64,000 nt of DNA from Hahella sp. CCB-MM4 (GTDB lineage Bacteria; Pseudomonadota; Gammaproteobacteria; Pseudomonadales; Oleiphilaceae): NCBI RefSeq assembly GCF_002260525.1, contig NZ_MRYI01000008.1:163135-227134 (forward strand), in the 5' to 3' direction. Positions within the stretch are counted from its first letter, which is position 1. Each line of letters begins with the position of its first letter. Under the pieces are notes generated by a model. That model was not told where the DNA came from. It did no database searches and saw nothing but the letters and a program-made list of their open reading frames with translations. Shown piece by piece: positions 52,848 to 61,449 of this stretch. Both the position numbers and the translations under genes were made by a program.

Positions 52848-55457
52848 TCAATCCTCTGAGTCAGCCATTTCGCCCGTTTTAAGCGGAATAATCAGGGTGA
52901 AACTGGTGCCCTGGCCGAGCCGGCTATCCACCTTGACCTCGCCTCCGTGCCGATCCATGACCAGTTTGACAAAGCGCAGACCCAGACCACTACCGCTGAC
53001 CCCCAGTTGTTCGGAGCTGCGAGTTCGGCGATATGGATCGAACAGCGTCGGAATTTCCTCCGGTGCGATGCCCGGCCCCTGGTCATGCACTGCCACATAG
53101 GCACATTCCGAGGCGACTTTGATCTCGATAACAATTTCTGATTTCTGGGGGCTGAATTTCACTGCGTTTTGCAGCAGATTCTGGATACTTCTCTCCAGCA
53201 GTTCGGCGTTTCCGATGATGGGCACAGAATCCTGTTCGCCGACAATCCGGATATGGATATTTTGCTTTTGGGTGAGTGGAGTAATGGCATCAACAGCATT
53301 GTCCACCACGTCCAATAGTTCACACTCATACAAATGAATATGATCTGCCGCCTCGACGCGCGCCAGCTGCAGAAACTGCTCCGACATAGCGAGACTTTTT
53401 TCCGTCAGGGATTGGGCAGTGTCGAGTTTCGGGGCAAACTCCTCCGGCAGGGTAGAGCGCAGATTGTCCAGCAGCGCTAACTGTGAGGACAATGGAGCCC
53501 GCAGATCATGGGATATGAAGTTAATGGTTTCCAGTCGCTTGCGCTGGGCTTCGTGAATGGCGGTAATATCCGAGAAATTGATGATGATTCCGGTACTGAA
53601 ACGGTGCCGGAAGCGGATAGGAACCAGAGAGACCAGCACAGCGGAGTCATTTAGATACAACTCTTCAGCATGCTTCTCATCCTGCATGATCACCTGACGG
53701 ATAATAGTCTCCCAATCGCCGGGAGAGAGGGTATTGGTCACCGGCATGTATTCGGCAATAAATTCCCCGGGTTGTGCACCGGGACTGAGCCATCGCAAAG
53801 CATGGTTGTTGAGGAACAGGATACGCCCGAATTCATCGCTTACCAGGATGCCGTCTGCCATATTGGAGACGGTATCGGAAATAAACTCCCGCATTTCCTG
53901 CATGGCCGCGATGGCGCGATGCACCTGCATAATGCGCCGGTCAACTAACTCGTTTGAAAGCCGGGGCAGGGTCGTGCCTTCCAAAAGTGCCGGGTAGAGG
54001 CGCTTGACGTAGTCGACAGTAGCCGTCAACAGGGCCGGTTTGTTTTCCAGTCTGAGATAGAGTGCTATTGGCCGATCATGATCATTGACCGGCAAAGTGA
54101 TTTCCGCATAGTGCTGGGCGGTGTACACCATGAAACTGGGTTCCATGTTCTCTTTGAGATCCTGGAACTCCCACCGGGCTGGCTTGATCAACCGGGCCAG
54201 GTGCTGTGCCCATTGCTGGGGAGAGTCATAGGAACTGCCCCGCTGAACCCGAGGCTCGTGAGCCAGCCTTTCCAGCTCCTGGCGCAGGAAGCGATTCAGC
54301 CGCGACAGACGTCGCCAACTCCAGAAAGGGTAGGCAAACAGCAGGGTGACCAGAACGGCTGAAGGCGGAAACCACTGATGATCCACGGTCAACAGGAAAT
54401 AGCTGAAAGCAAGCACTCCAGACGCCAGGGCGATGGTCATGGGCAGATTCCGGTCCGGTGAAATCCGCGGGAAACTGAGCACCGCGATTAAAACCAGGCT
54501 GAGAGAAAGCAGGTACTGCCATTCGATTTCAACATAAGCACCCAAATGCTGCTGTACCAATGCTTCATAGATATTGGCGTGAACTTCCACGCCCGGCATA
54601 TTGAACAGGCTGCCCGACACCGGCGTGGCGATAAAATCCCCCAGACCGGCTGCTGTCGCTCCGACAAACACCACCCGTCCGGCAAAATAGTCTGGTGGCA
54701 GTTCGCTGTTCAGAACGTCGCTGTAGCTCAGGGTGGCAAAGCTCCCGGGAGGTCCGACAAAAGGAATCAGCCGGTAGGCTTCACGAACATTAAACTGTCC
54801 GCCTGACGACGCATGTTCGATATTGTGGGTGATGTCATATTTGGTTTCCGTGACCGTCTCATAGGTAGCCAGGGCCAGGCTTGGCCAGAAGGTGTCTCCC
54901 AAGCCCTGATAGAGATAAAGACCACGGGCAATGCCGTCTGCATCCAGTTCAATCTGTGCATGCCCCAGGGCCGCTGCGGACTCGACAAAGGGTTGGGCCG
55001 GAAGGATTTCTGTCAGACGGCCGCTGGAGCCAATAAAGTCGATATGTAACGGGAGAAGTACGTTCCCAGCCTCCTCCATGGAGACTTTGAAGAGTTGGTC
55101 CGCAATGGGAGGTCCGGGTTCGGTCAACAGCATATCGAAGACCACGGCACGGGCTCCGGCGCCACGAAGCTTGGTAATCAGGTCGGCATGAATGGAGCGG
55201 TCCCATGGCCAGCGGCCGAGCTCCCGCAGGCTTTTTTCGTCAATGGCGACAATAGCGCTGGAGGTCGAAGTCTTCAGTGGCTGTAGCTTAAGGAAGCCGT
55301 CATAAATCAGGTAATCCAGACGCTGAGTCCAACCGGTAAACAGCAGGGTGTAACACAGGGCCACCAGCACTGCGGCAAAAAGATAGCGCTCTGAAACGGG
55401 AAATTGGCGACTGCTGCCGGTGTGTGGATGGAGTCTGGAGGAGGGCTTATCGCTCAT
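52848..55457 (-). CDS. CHASE2-domain sensor histidine kinase
   Basis: An 869-residue kinase. One membrane helix (about 29-48) precedes a periplasmic CHASE2 domain (about 50-320: SSAIVAIDEKSLRELGRWPW and FAGRVVFVGATAAGLGDFIA). Three further helices follow (about 325-395), then a PAS domain (about 535-650), HisKA (NFISHDLRAPLSSQLALLDN, His in SHDL) and ATPase (NLLQNAVKFSP, DQGPGIAPEE, GLGLRFVKLVMDRHGG). No receiver domain. Next gene upstream encodes a LysM-FecR protein and then an OmpR-type regulator, the probable partner. The CHASE2 ligand is unknown. Confidence 0.9.
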   Translation of the reverse strand: MSDKPSSRLHPHTGSSRQFPVSERYLFAAVLVALCYTLLFTGWTQRLDYLIYDGFLKLQPLKTSTSSAIVAIDEKSLRELGRWPWDRSIHADLITKLRGAGARAVVFDMLLTEPGPPIADQLFKVSMEEAGNVLLPLHIDFIGSSGRLTEILPAQPFVESAAALGHAQIELDADGIARGLYLYQGLGDTFWPSLALATYETVTETKYDITHNIEHASSGGQFNVREAYRLIPFVGPPGSFATLSYSDVLNSELPPDYFAGRVVFVGATAAGLGDFIATPVSGSLFNMPGVEVHANIYEALVQQHLGAYVEIEWQYLLSLSLVLIAVLSFPRISPDRNLPMTIALASGVLAFSYFLLTVDHQWFPPSAVLVTLLFAYPFWSWRRLSRLNRFLRQELERLAHEPRVQRGSSYDSPQQWAQHLARLIKPARWEFQDLKENMEPSFMVYTAQHYAEITLPVNDHDRPIALYLRLENKPALLTATVDYVKRLYPALLEGTTLPRLSNELVDRRIMQVHRAIAAMQEMREFISDTVSNMADGILVSDEFGRILFLNNHALRWLSPGAQPGEFIAEYMPVTNTLSPGDWETIIRQVIMQDEKHAEELYLNDSAVLVSLVPIRFRHRFSTGIIINFSDITAIHEAQRKRLETINFISHDLRAPLSSQLALLDNLRSTLPEEFAPKLDTAQSLTEKSLAMSEQFLQLARVEAADHIHLYECELLDVVDNAVDAITPLTQKQNIHIRIVGEQDSVPIIGNAELLERSIQNLLQNAVKFSPQKSEIVIEIKVASECAYVAVHDQGPGIAPEEIPTLFDPYRRTRSSEQLGVSGSGLGLRFVKLVMDRHGGEVKVDSRLGQGTSFTLIIPLKTGEMADSED

Positions 55458-55474
55458 CCTTGATGATTTTCCTG

Positions 55475-57052
55475 TCAGCGCGATTGAATTTTAATAATCT
55501 GGGCCTGTCCGAATTCTGATGCATGTAAATCGTCGCCGAGCCCTTTGACTCGTATCCAGTAGGTCTTGCCTGGTTCAAGCAATACATTGGCATAGGTTTT
55601 ATCAATCTCATATTCGCGTATGACACGGGTAAACAATTCATCTTCTGCCAGTTGAACATGATAGCCCAGCGCGTCGGGGACGGTTTTCCAGAACACCTTG
55701 GCCTGGTCTTCCAGATAATTGACGGCAATGACTTCGGTTGGATCCAGGCGCCCCTGTATCGTCAGAGGACGTGACTGACTATAGTTGAAGTTGTCCCCCC
55801 CGACCAGGGTGACAACACGCCAATAGTACTTTCCCGCGGATAGGGGCCTGTCGCTCTGAGTATTATCGGTCGCGGAAAAAGGGGAGCGGGAATATAGCTC
55901 CGTAAATTGCGGGTCGTGTGAGATCTCCAGACTGCTCAGCATGTATGGAGCCTCAACTTTCCAGCTGAATGTTGGGGAAGGGATGTCCAGAAAAGCACCG
56001 GAAAGGGGCTGTAATAATTTGGCTGGAGCCGCTTTTTGCTCCACCCTGAATTTCACTTCGGTATCCACGCCTTCCAGATCGTCAGCCGCAATACCACGGA
56101 TACGAAGCCGGTATTCCCCGTTATTCAATCTGGGAAGCTCGATATTGGGAGAATCGATACGTTCTGCCAGGATGGGCAATGTATCCGGATCATCCGTGAA
56201 CAACTCCACCCGATAAGCTACTGCACCATCGAGAACTGCCCAAGTCAGCTGGAACGGCAGTTCTGACATCGTCGCCGGAGCCTTCACATCCGGAGCCGGC
56301 AGCAATGGCAGATCCCCGAAGGTGATGGATTCAGACACCACGGCTCCCTGGCCTTTGGTCAGCCTGCGGGAGGTAACGTTGTTGGAGACTTCCACCACCC
56401 CTTTGGTGACTTCGGTTACCGTCACTGTTGCCGTGACGTTCATCCGGAACGCAGTCCCCCTGACTGCCGCGACGGCTGAGGGCGTTGTCACCTCGTAGCG
56501 GGCGGCCGGACCTTTTCGCGGAGTGACATTGGTTTCGATGCTGCCCTTAAGCAACCGGAAACGGGTGTCCACCATGCCGGTGTCGCTGAAATGAGTCAGG
56601 GTGTTGAAAATGACAATGGATTGGTAGGCGACAGACAGGGAACTGCCATCGGCAAACTTAACCAGTGCCTGACCTTCCTGTGTTTTCAGCTCATCGCCGA
56701 TATTCAGCTTGCTGCCGGGGAGCGCGGGAATATAGTTGGTGGTATGTGCACGCCGCAGCCAGACATCACCGTGAGTCACTATCAGGGTGGCTGGTTGTGG
56801 GTAGTGCTTCAGCCAGGCTACCGGAATATTGATCAGGGTACCGGCTTTTAACCTACCGCTGCCGTCGAGTTTGTTGTATCTCACCAGGGCATCCCAGTGG
56901 CGATCCGGCATCAGGTATTTTTCTGCAATGGTTTGCAGGGTGTCATTGGGACGGGCAGTGTACACCCAGTCCTGATGTGGCTCGACCGCCTGGGCAGTAC
57001 AGGTCGCCCACAGGAGCAGGATACAGAACAGGGAATGAAATAAGTGCTTCAT
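55475..57052 (-). CDS. LysM and FecR domain periplasmic protein
   Basis: A 525-residue exported protein. The signal peptide is FHSLFCILLLWATCTAQA. LysM (about 30-80, YTARPNDTLQTIAEKYLMP) can hold it to peptidoglycan. A FecR-type domain (about 95-230) has GDELKTQEGQALVKFADGSS and PSAVAAVRGTAFRMNV. Three Ig/fibronectin-like stretches follow (about 245-525, e.g. LSAGKYYWRVVTLVGG and LEPGKTYWIRVKGLG). FecR domains often pair with CHASE2 proteins and are thought to relay signals in the periplasm. It starts 17 bp upstream of the kinase gene. An 18-bp repeat separates it from the regulator gene. Confidence 0.88.
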   Translation of the reverse strand: MKHLFHSLFCILLLWATCTAQAVEPHQDWVYTARPNDTLQTIAEKYLMPDRHWDALVRYNKLDGSGRLKAGTLINIPVAWLKHYPQPATLIVTHGDVWLRRAHTTNYIPALPGSKLNIGDELKTQEGQALVKFADGSSLSVAYQSIVIFNTLTHFSDTGMVDTRFRLLKGSIETNVTPRKGPAARYEVTTPSAVAAVRGTAFRMNVTATVTVTEVTKGVVEVSNNVTSRRLTKGQGAVVSESITFGDLPLLPAPDVKAPATMSELPFQLTWAVLDGAVAYRVELFTDDPDTLPILAERIDSPNIELPRLNNGEYRLRIRGIAADDLEGVDTEVKFRVEQKAAPAKLLQPLSGAFLDIPSPTFSWKVEAPYMLSSLEISHDPQFTELYSRSPFSATDNTQSDRPLSAGKYYWRVVTLVGGDNFNYSQSRPLTIQGRLDPTEVIAVNYLEDQAKVFWKTVPDALGYHVQLAEDELFTRVIREYEIDKTYANVLLEPGKTYWIRVKGLGDDLHASEFGQAQIIKIQSR

Positions 57053-57098
57053 AAACTACCCATCCGACGACTCATTGTCGTCGTACTGCTGACACCCT

Positions 57099-57206
57099 AG
57101 TCCTTGGTGTAAGAAAAGTCCTTGGTGTAACGATAGTCCCTGATATAACCATAGCCCCTAATATAACCATAGTCCCTGGTGTAGTGATAATCTCTGAGGT
57201 AACCAT
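57099..57206. repeat. 18-bp tandem repeat, 6 copies, inside an operon
   Basis: Units start at 57099, 57117, 57135, 57153, 57171 and 57189: e.g. AGTCCTTGGTGTAACGAT and AGTCCCTGATATAACCAT. The array occupies the gap between the response-regulator stop and the FecR-protein start on the same strand, so it would lie in the middle of any polycistronic message. Confidence 0.93.
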
Positions 57207-57238
57207 CCTCAGGCTGGAGCTGCGAACCGATCCCTTCA

Positions 57239-57928
57239 TTAATCCGCGTCCTCCAGTCGATATCCATGTTGGTAAATGGTTTTGATGCGAAAACCGTTTT
57301 CCGGCTTGATCCCGAGCTTACGGCGAAGACGGCTCATATGGGTATCAACGGTGCGAGTGTTAATATCGCTGTTTACTCCCCAGACTCGCTCCAGCAGATA
57401 TTTTCTGGATAACAGGCGGCCTTTGTTTTCAAACAAAAATGCCGTTAGTTCAAAGTCTTTGTCAGTGAGCGTCAGGGGTTCATCATTAAGATGGATGGTG
57501 CGTTTCTTATGGTTGATGCGAAACGGACCGTAGATCTCTTCTTCAGATTGCGTGGTTTCTTTCTTGTTGCGGCGAACCAGTGCATGGAGTCTTGCCAGCA
57601 GTTCGCCCGGACGTGCCGGTTTGACCATATAGTCATCGGCACCTGCCTGCAGGGCATTGATAATGTCTTCCTCAGCCTCACGCTGAGTCAGGAATAATAC
57701 GGGAATCGGCCAATCGAGCTGCTGACGGAGTTTTCTCAGGGCATCAATACCCTCCATATCCGGTAGCTGCCAGTCCATGATCAACAAATCAAAACTGTCA
57801 TGGGTGACGGCATAGAGAAAGTCTTTTCCGGTGCTATAGTGTTTGCACATAATTGCCGAGTCTTTCAAATGGCCAAGCAGTTGTTCGGCCAGGTTAGGGT
57901 CGTCTTCCAGGAGCGCTATCTTCATCAT
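57239..57928 (-). CDS. OmpR-family response regulator
   Basis: A 229-residue regulator. Receiver: KIALLEDDPNLAEQLLGHLK, with phospho-Asp in DLLIMDWQLPDMEG and GADDYMVKPARPGELLARLH. Winged-helix part: LNDEPLTLTDKDFELTAFLF, SRKYLLERVWGVNSDINTRT and DTHMSRLRRKLGI, ending YQHGYRLED. It is the first gene of a set followed by the FecR protein and CHASE2 kinase. It lies upstream of the rest; the two-component pairing is inferred from the shared orientation and absence of other kinases. Confidence 0.9.
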   Translation of the reverse strand: MMKIALLEDDPNLAEQLLGHLKDSAIMCKHYSTGKDFLYAVTHDSFDLLIMDWQLPDMEGIDALRKLRQQLDWPIPVLFLTQREAEEDIINALQAGADDYMVKPARPGELLARLHALVRRNKKETTQSEEEIYGPFRINHKKRTIHLNDEPLTLTDKDFELTAFLFENKGRLLSRKYLLERVWGVNSDINTRTVDTHMSRLRRKLGIKPENGFRIKTIYQHGYRLEDAD

Positions 57929-58356
57929 GGTCGTTTATAGATTTGAGTAGTGGATGAACAATTGCCTGAATTACAGACAAGTTATTGTTGTTTTTCATTA
58001 TTTTATTGTGGCAGCAAATACTGGTATTCGCTATTTTTTTGCCAAATTTGGGAAAAATTTCCCCCTCCTGACTTGAAGACACTTTATCGCCATTACACAG
58101 TTCACTACCAGAGCAATAAATAAGCAATTTCATTATGTAAGGAACTGCAAAGCTTTGTGACGGGGAAAATACCGCGTTTTATGGCGGAATATAGGGACAC
58201 CGCGGGAGCCAGTGGTCTACAATGATGGACATATCTGATCCCGGCTGGCGGTACTTTGGCGGGATTCATGCCCGCAGTAGAAAAACTCACCTGCAGTCGA
58301 GAAAAAGCAATCGCTGTGGCACAGCGGATCAAACAGACAGGACAATCTTGATAATC
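57929..58356. promoter_or_regulatory. 428-bp divergent intergenic region with palindrome
   Basis: The region between the response regulator and BolA-family gene holds no supported gene. A perfect 15-bp palindrome, CGCTGTGGCACAGCG (58312-58326), lies 31 bp upstream of the bolA-type start, in the place of an operator or leader hairpin. No promoter boxes were clear enough to call. Confidence 0.35.
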
Positions 58357-58680
58357 ATGACTATCCAGCAATCAATCGAAAATACTTTGAATGATGATTT
58401 TCAGCCTTCTCACCTGGAAGTCGTCAATGAAAGCCATATGCACAGTGTGCCGCCCAACTCTGAAACCCATTTCAAAGTCGTACTCGTCAGCGATCAGTTT
58501 GAAGGATTGCGTTCAGTGCAGCGTCACCAGAAGGTCTATGGGGCCTTGGGAGAATTCATGCGAAATGGTGTCCATGCATTGGCGCTGCATACTTACACAC
58601 CTGACGAGTGGGTTGAAACCGGTAACGCGCCTGCCTCTCCAAACTGTATGGGCGGAAGCAAGCACGATAAACGTGCCTGA
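58357..58680 (+). CDS. BolA-family protein
   Basis: A 107-residue BolA/IbaG-type protein. It starts MTIQQSIENTLNDDF and contains the fold with SHMHSVPPNSETHFKVVLVS and the conserved RHQKVYGALGEFM, in which His can bind a 2Fe-2S cluster with a monothiol glutaredoxin. The end HALALHTYTPDEW matches BolA proper rather than IbaG. BolA works with Grx4 in iron-sulfur trafficking and in cell-shape and c-di-GMP responses. The ATG at 58357 was chosen; the frame runs from 58222, but the extra 45 residues are unlike BolA. Confidence 0.92.
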   Translation: MTIQQSIENTLNDDFQPSHLEVVNESHMHSVPPNSETHFKVVLVSDQFEGLRSVQRHQKVYGALGEFMRNGVHALALHTYTPDEWVETGNAPASPNCMGGSKHDKRA

Positions 58681-58742
58681 TCCACTCCTGGCAACAACCA
58701 CTGACTTCTATAAATAACCACTAAAAAACGTAGCGAATAAAA

Positions 58743-59366
58743 ATGAGCCAGTTTTTCCAGATCCACCCGGAAAACCCCCAATCACGTCTTATCAAACAAG
58801 CCTGTGAAATCATCCGGAAAGGAGGTGTGGTGGTGTATCCCACGGATTCCGGTTATGCCATCGGTTGCGCCATCGGGGAAAAGAATGCCGCCGAAAAGAT
58901 CAAAGCGATTCGCCGGTTGGACGACAAACACAACTTTACGCTGGTGTGCAGTGACCTGAGCGAACTGGCCACCTACGCTAAAGTGGGCAATACCGAATAC
59001 AGGCTGATCAAGAGCACCACACCAGGCGCTTACACCTTTATTCTCAGTGCCACTTCAGAAGTGCCCAGGCGTTTATTGCACCCCAAGCGCCGCCAAATTG
59101 GTATTCGCGTCCCGGACAATGAAATTTGCCGCGAACTGTTGCGAGAGCTGGGCGAACCCATCATGAGTGTGACCCTGATTCTGCCTGGCGATGAACTCCC
59201 CATGACGGACCCTTATGACATTCGGGAAACCCTGGAGCATCAAGTAGACCTGATAATTGACGGCGGCTACTGCGGTATGGAACCGACCACGGTGATCAAC
59301 CTGTCTGAAGAAGTCCCGGTCATCATGCGCCGGGGCGCTGGCGATGCCACTCCGTTTGAGGAGTAG
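58743..59366 (+). CDS. YciO-family Sua5/TsaC-like protein
   Basis: A 207-residue protein of the Sua5/YciO/YrdC family, close in length to E. coli YciO (206). Nucleotide and threonine-binding texts are RKGGVVVYPTDSGYAIGCAI, IKAIRRLDDKHNFTLVCSDL, SATSEVPRRLLHPKRRQIG and the basic end IMRRGAGDA. TsaC members make threonylcarbamoyl-AMP for tRNA t6A; YciO is a paralogue whose own role is less clear. It follows BolA in the same direction, 62 bp on. Confidence 0.92.
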   Translation: MSQFFQIHPENPQSRLIKQACEIIRKGGVVVYPTDSGYAIGCAIGEKNAAEKIKAIRRLDDKHNFTLVCSDLSELATYAKVGNTEYRLIKSTTPGAYTFILSATSEVPRRLLHPKRRQIGIRVPDNEICRELLRELGEPIMSVTLILPGDELPMTDPYDIRETLEHQVDLIIDGGYCGMEPTTVINLSEEVPVIMRRGAGDATPFEE

Positions 59367-59468
59367 GTCTGCTATCTATGGATAGTGGTTCAAAATGCGG
59401 TGACAGGAATGAGTCAGCGCTAGAGAAGAAAAATATTGTGTGAGAAAAACTCGCGCAAAAAGGAAGTA

Positions 59469-59484
59469 GGGGAGTTGTCTCCCC
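59469..59484. terminator. hairpin between convergent genes
   Basis: GGGGAG and CTCCCC form a 6-bp GC-only-rich stem with TTGT loop, next to TTAT. It lies directly beyond the stop of the minus-strand hypothetical gene (59485). It is a plausible but weak bidirectional terminator. Confidence 0.55.
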
Positions 59485-60102
59485 TTATACCGAAATCGAA
59501 AAGCCTTTCGCCGGTTTTTCGTCAGCCTCCGAATAATTCCCCTGACGTTGCCCTTTACCCAGATTTGAAAAACGGGTCGTCAGATCCTGCAGCGAATTAT
59601 TGGCCGGGTCCGCCGAAATCAACGAATCAAAGAGACTATTATTGCTACCGTAAGTCTGGCGGATATTCAGGTTGTTCTGGATATATTCCAGCGTCGGCTG
59701 ATTCTGACTGATACGCAGATAACGATGCTTGAAATCCGGATTGCGGTTAATGTCCTGCTCAATATTGGCAGCCGTCTCCGCCGGCAGATTGCCGTTCAAG
59801 CGGATTGCACCGGTATCATCCCGATAGAGCTGAACATTGGCTCTCGGATTGGCTCCATACTCGGCAAGCTTTTGCCTGATGGTCATCTGAATAAAGGCAG
59901 TGTCTTGCCCCAGAGACTGCCTGAATTCCTTCACTGAAAGCTTGGGCTTCTGGTCTGTCTGAACTTCACCTGACAATTTAATCTGCGGATAGTTGATATC
60001 TTCAACTGCCGATTGAGCCGGCTGATCTGCAGTCTTAGCAGGTGGTTTCAGGCCATCGTAAGCTTGTTGGCCATAGTCGACGAGAGTGCGAATAAGACCC
60101 AT
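59485..60102 (-). CDS. hypothetical protein
   Basis: A 205-residue hydrophilic protein, no signal peptide. It opens MGLIRTLVDYGQQAYDGLK, with a Pro- and Gln-rich linker, and a central part reading SLGQDTAFIQMTIRQKLAEYG and ANVQLYRDDTGAIRLNGNLP. The end (NYSEADEKPAKGFSISV) is disordered. The repeated spacing of hydrophobic residues suggests a coiled or helical fold. I do not recognise it. The sequence resembles secretion- or flagellar-export helper proteins only in composition, which proves nothing. Confidence 0.6.
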   Translation of the reverse strand: MGLIRTLVDYGQQAYDGLKPPAKTADQPAQSAVEDINYPQIKLSGEVQTDQKPKLSVKEFRQSLGQDTAFIQMTIRQKLAEYGANPRANVQLYRDDTGAIRLNGNLPAETAANIEQDINRNPDFKHRYLRISQNQPTLEYIQNNLNIRQTYGSNNSLFDSLISADPANNSLQDLTTRFSNLGKGQRQGNYSEADEKPAKGFSISV

Positions 60103-60299
60103 GTTTATCTTCCTGTTTGTTCACTGTTCGAGCGATATTGCCGGCGATGCGGCAAGAAATTGTCGTATTGGGGTGTGGGTTACAAGTTTTGTGCCAGGGG
60201 GGAACTCGAATAGACTTGTATACGGCTGTTAGAAATACTAGAACATATGTTCAATCGCTAACACTATGCAGGCTGGTAACTTGCAATGGAGTATTTAAA

Positions 60300-60689
60300 A
60301 TGAGCCCTGATGATATATATGAAGCCATATATAACCTTGACTTTAGTGAACTGAAGCGTACCGACGACCCTTTAATAATCGAAATATTTTTAATAAATAT
60401 GTTTGCAGCATTCAGTGATGCTATTGCTGATATTGAACTTGATGACCTTCAACTTGCTATAGACAAAATGCGTCCCTACAACGAGGTTAAGGCGAACCAT
60501 TATCAGGCAGAGCTTCTATCGAATGATGAAGGGGAAGAGTTTGAGCGTTGCCTGCTCAAAGGGATTGAAAACGGTTGTGTTGGATCCATGTATTCACTTG
60601 TTGAGGCAAGCGGCGAGTATGAAGAGCTTTTCGAGGGTTTAGATAAACATCAGCGTTGTTCCTGTATGGATAGCCCAGAAAAGAAATGA
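60300..60689 (+). CDS. orphan hypothetical protein in AT-richer island
   Basis: A 129-residue acidic protein, MSPDDIYEAIYNLDFSELKR at the start, then PLIIEIFLINMFAAFSDAIA, and a Cys-containing tail (HQRCSCMDSPEKK). Acidic, helical small proteins in such islands are often immunity or anti-toxin proteins, but no family is recognised. The base composition is more AT-rich than the 0-60 kb part, which suggests transfer. The ATG at 60300 was chosen; the frame opens from 60117 without family support. Confidence 0.55.
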   Translation: MSPDDIYEAIYNLDFSELKRTDDPLIIEIFLINMFAAFSDAIADIELDDLQLAIDKMRPYNEVKANHYQAELLSNDEGEEFERCLLKGIENGCVGSMYSLVEASGEYEELFEGLDKHQRCSCMDSPEKK

Positions 60690-60733
60690 GGAAGAACGTA
60701 ATTAGGAGCCGCTCTCCAGCGGCCGGCCATACA

Positions 60734-60745
60734 ATTTGACACGGT
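60734..60745 (+). repeat. 12-bp motif copy 1 (ATTTGACACGGT)
   Basis: ATTTGACACGGT occurs here and again at 61363-61374, with a near copy in the opposite direction at 62666-62677 (ACTGTGTCAAAT). All three lie between orphan genes in the same island and may be remnants of one dispersed element. Confidence 0.45.
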
Positions 60746-60853
60746 ATCAGGAAGAAGGGCATCTAGAGGGAAAGGTATATCCCCGGACTACTATTCCGTG
60801 GTGATCCAATCCACCCGAAAATGCGGATGCTGAATTTCAAGAGAAGTATCGAT

Positions 60854-61318
60854 ATGGATGAGAGAGACCAAAAAGCACTTGATGATATTGAAGAATATGG
60901 ATGCCATGTTCTAAATGTCATGGAAGGTGAAGGTGATCCATCATTTACCTACTCTATTGGTATCAATAAGAAGCAGAATAAGCCCGATGTTGTGATTCTA
61001 GGGTTGAAGTCAGAGTTGGCTCATTCCATGGCGAATAACTACAAAAATCGCCTACTTGAGGGCGAAGTGTTTGAGCCGGGTAAGTATTATTCGGGGTTTC
61101 TTGAAAATTTTGATGTGTGTTTCGTAAGAGTCGCCAAAAAGCATTTTGATGAATTCTTTGGGTGGGGATTGTGGCTTCATCATGGAGATGATTTTGAAAT
61201 GCTCCAGATAATCTGGCCCACCACTGATGGCGTTTGGCCATGGGACGAAGTTAAATCAGATTTCTACAAATGGGCACAGCCAATCCTGAATGAAGATGGT
61301 GTGCTTGATGAGATTTAG
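60854..61318 (+). CDS. DUF4262 family protein
   Basis: A 154-residue protein of DUF4262. It begins MDERDQKALDDIEEYGCHVL with the family's GDPSFTYSIGINKKQNKPDV and later EMLQIIWPTTDGVWPWD. The family occurs next to polymorphic-toxin or mobile islands and has been proposed as immunity-like, without proof known to me. I chose the ATG at 60854; the frame begins at 60821. It lies 164 bp after the previous small gene in the same direction. Confidence 0.78.
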   Translation: MDERDQKALDDIEEYGCHVLNVMEGEGDPSFTYSIGINKKQNKPDVVILGLKSELAHSMANNYKNRLLEGEVFEPGKYYSGFLENFDVCFVRVAKKHFDEFFGWGLWLHHGDDFEMLQIIWPTTDGVWPWDEVKSDFYKWAQPILNEDGVLDEI

Positions 61319-61353
61319 TAGGTGAAGAGAATACTCTTTGAACTTTTTCGAGT

Positions 61354-61415
61354 GGGTCATACATTTGACACGGTCGAATGTGAGATTTATCGCCTGACCC
61401 TATAGTGCTTTTTTT
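61354..61415. repeat. inverted repeat with flanking T-run in island
   Basis: GGGTCA (61354) and TGACCC (61395-61400) are inverted, with the 12-bp motif ATTTGACACGGT between them at 61363, and TATAGTGCTTTTTTT immediately after. It resembles the GGGTCAGG / CCTGACCC element at 63597. It could terminate the DUF4262 transcript. Confidence 0.4.
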
Positions 61416-61449
61416 ATGCCAAAAATAACTCGTATGGAAGTATAAAAAA

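Noticed and set aside
6169..57206. CRISPR array
   Set aside because: The tandem arrays have no variable spacers, the units of each locus are unrelated to those of others, and there are no cas genes.
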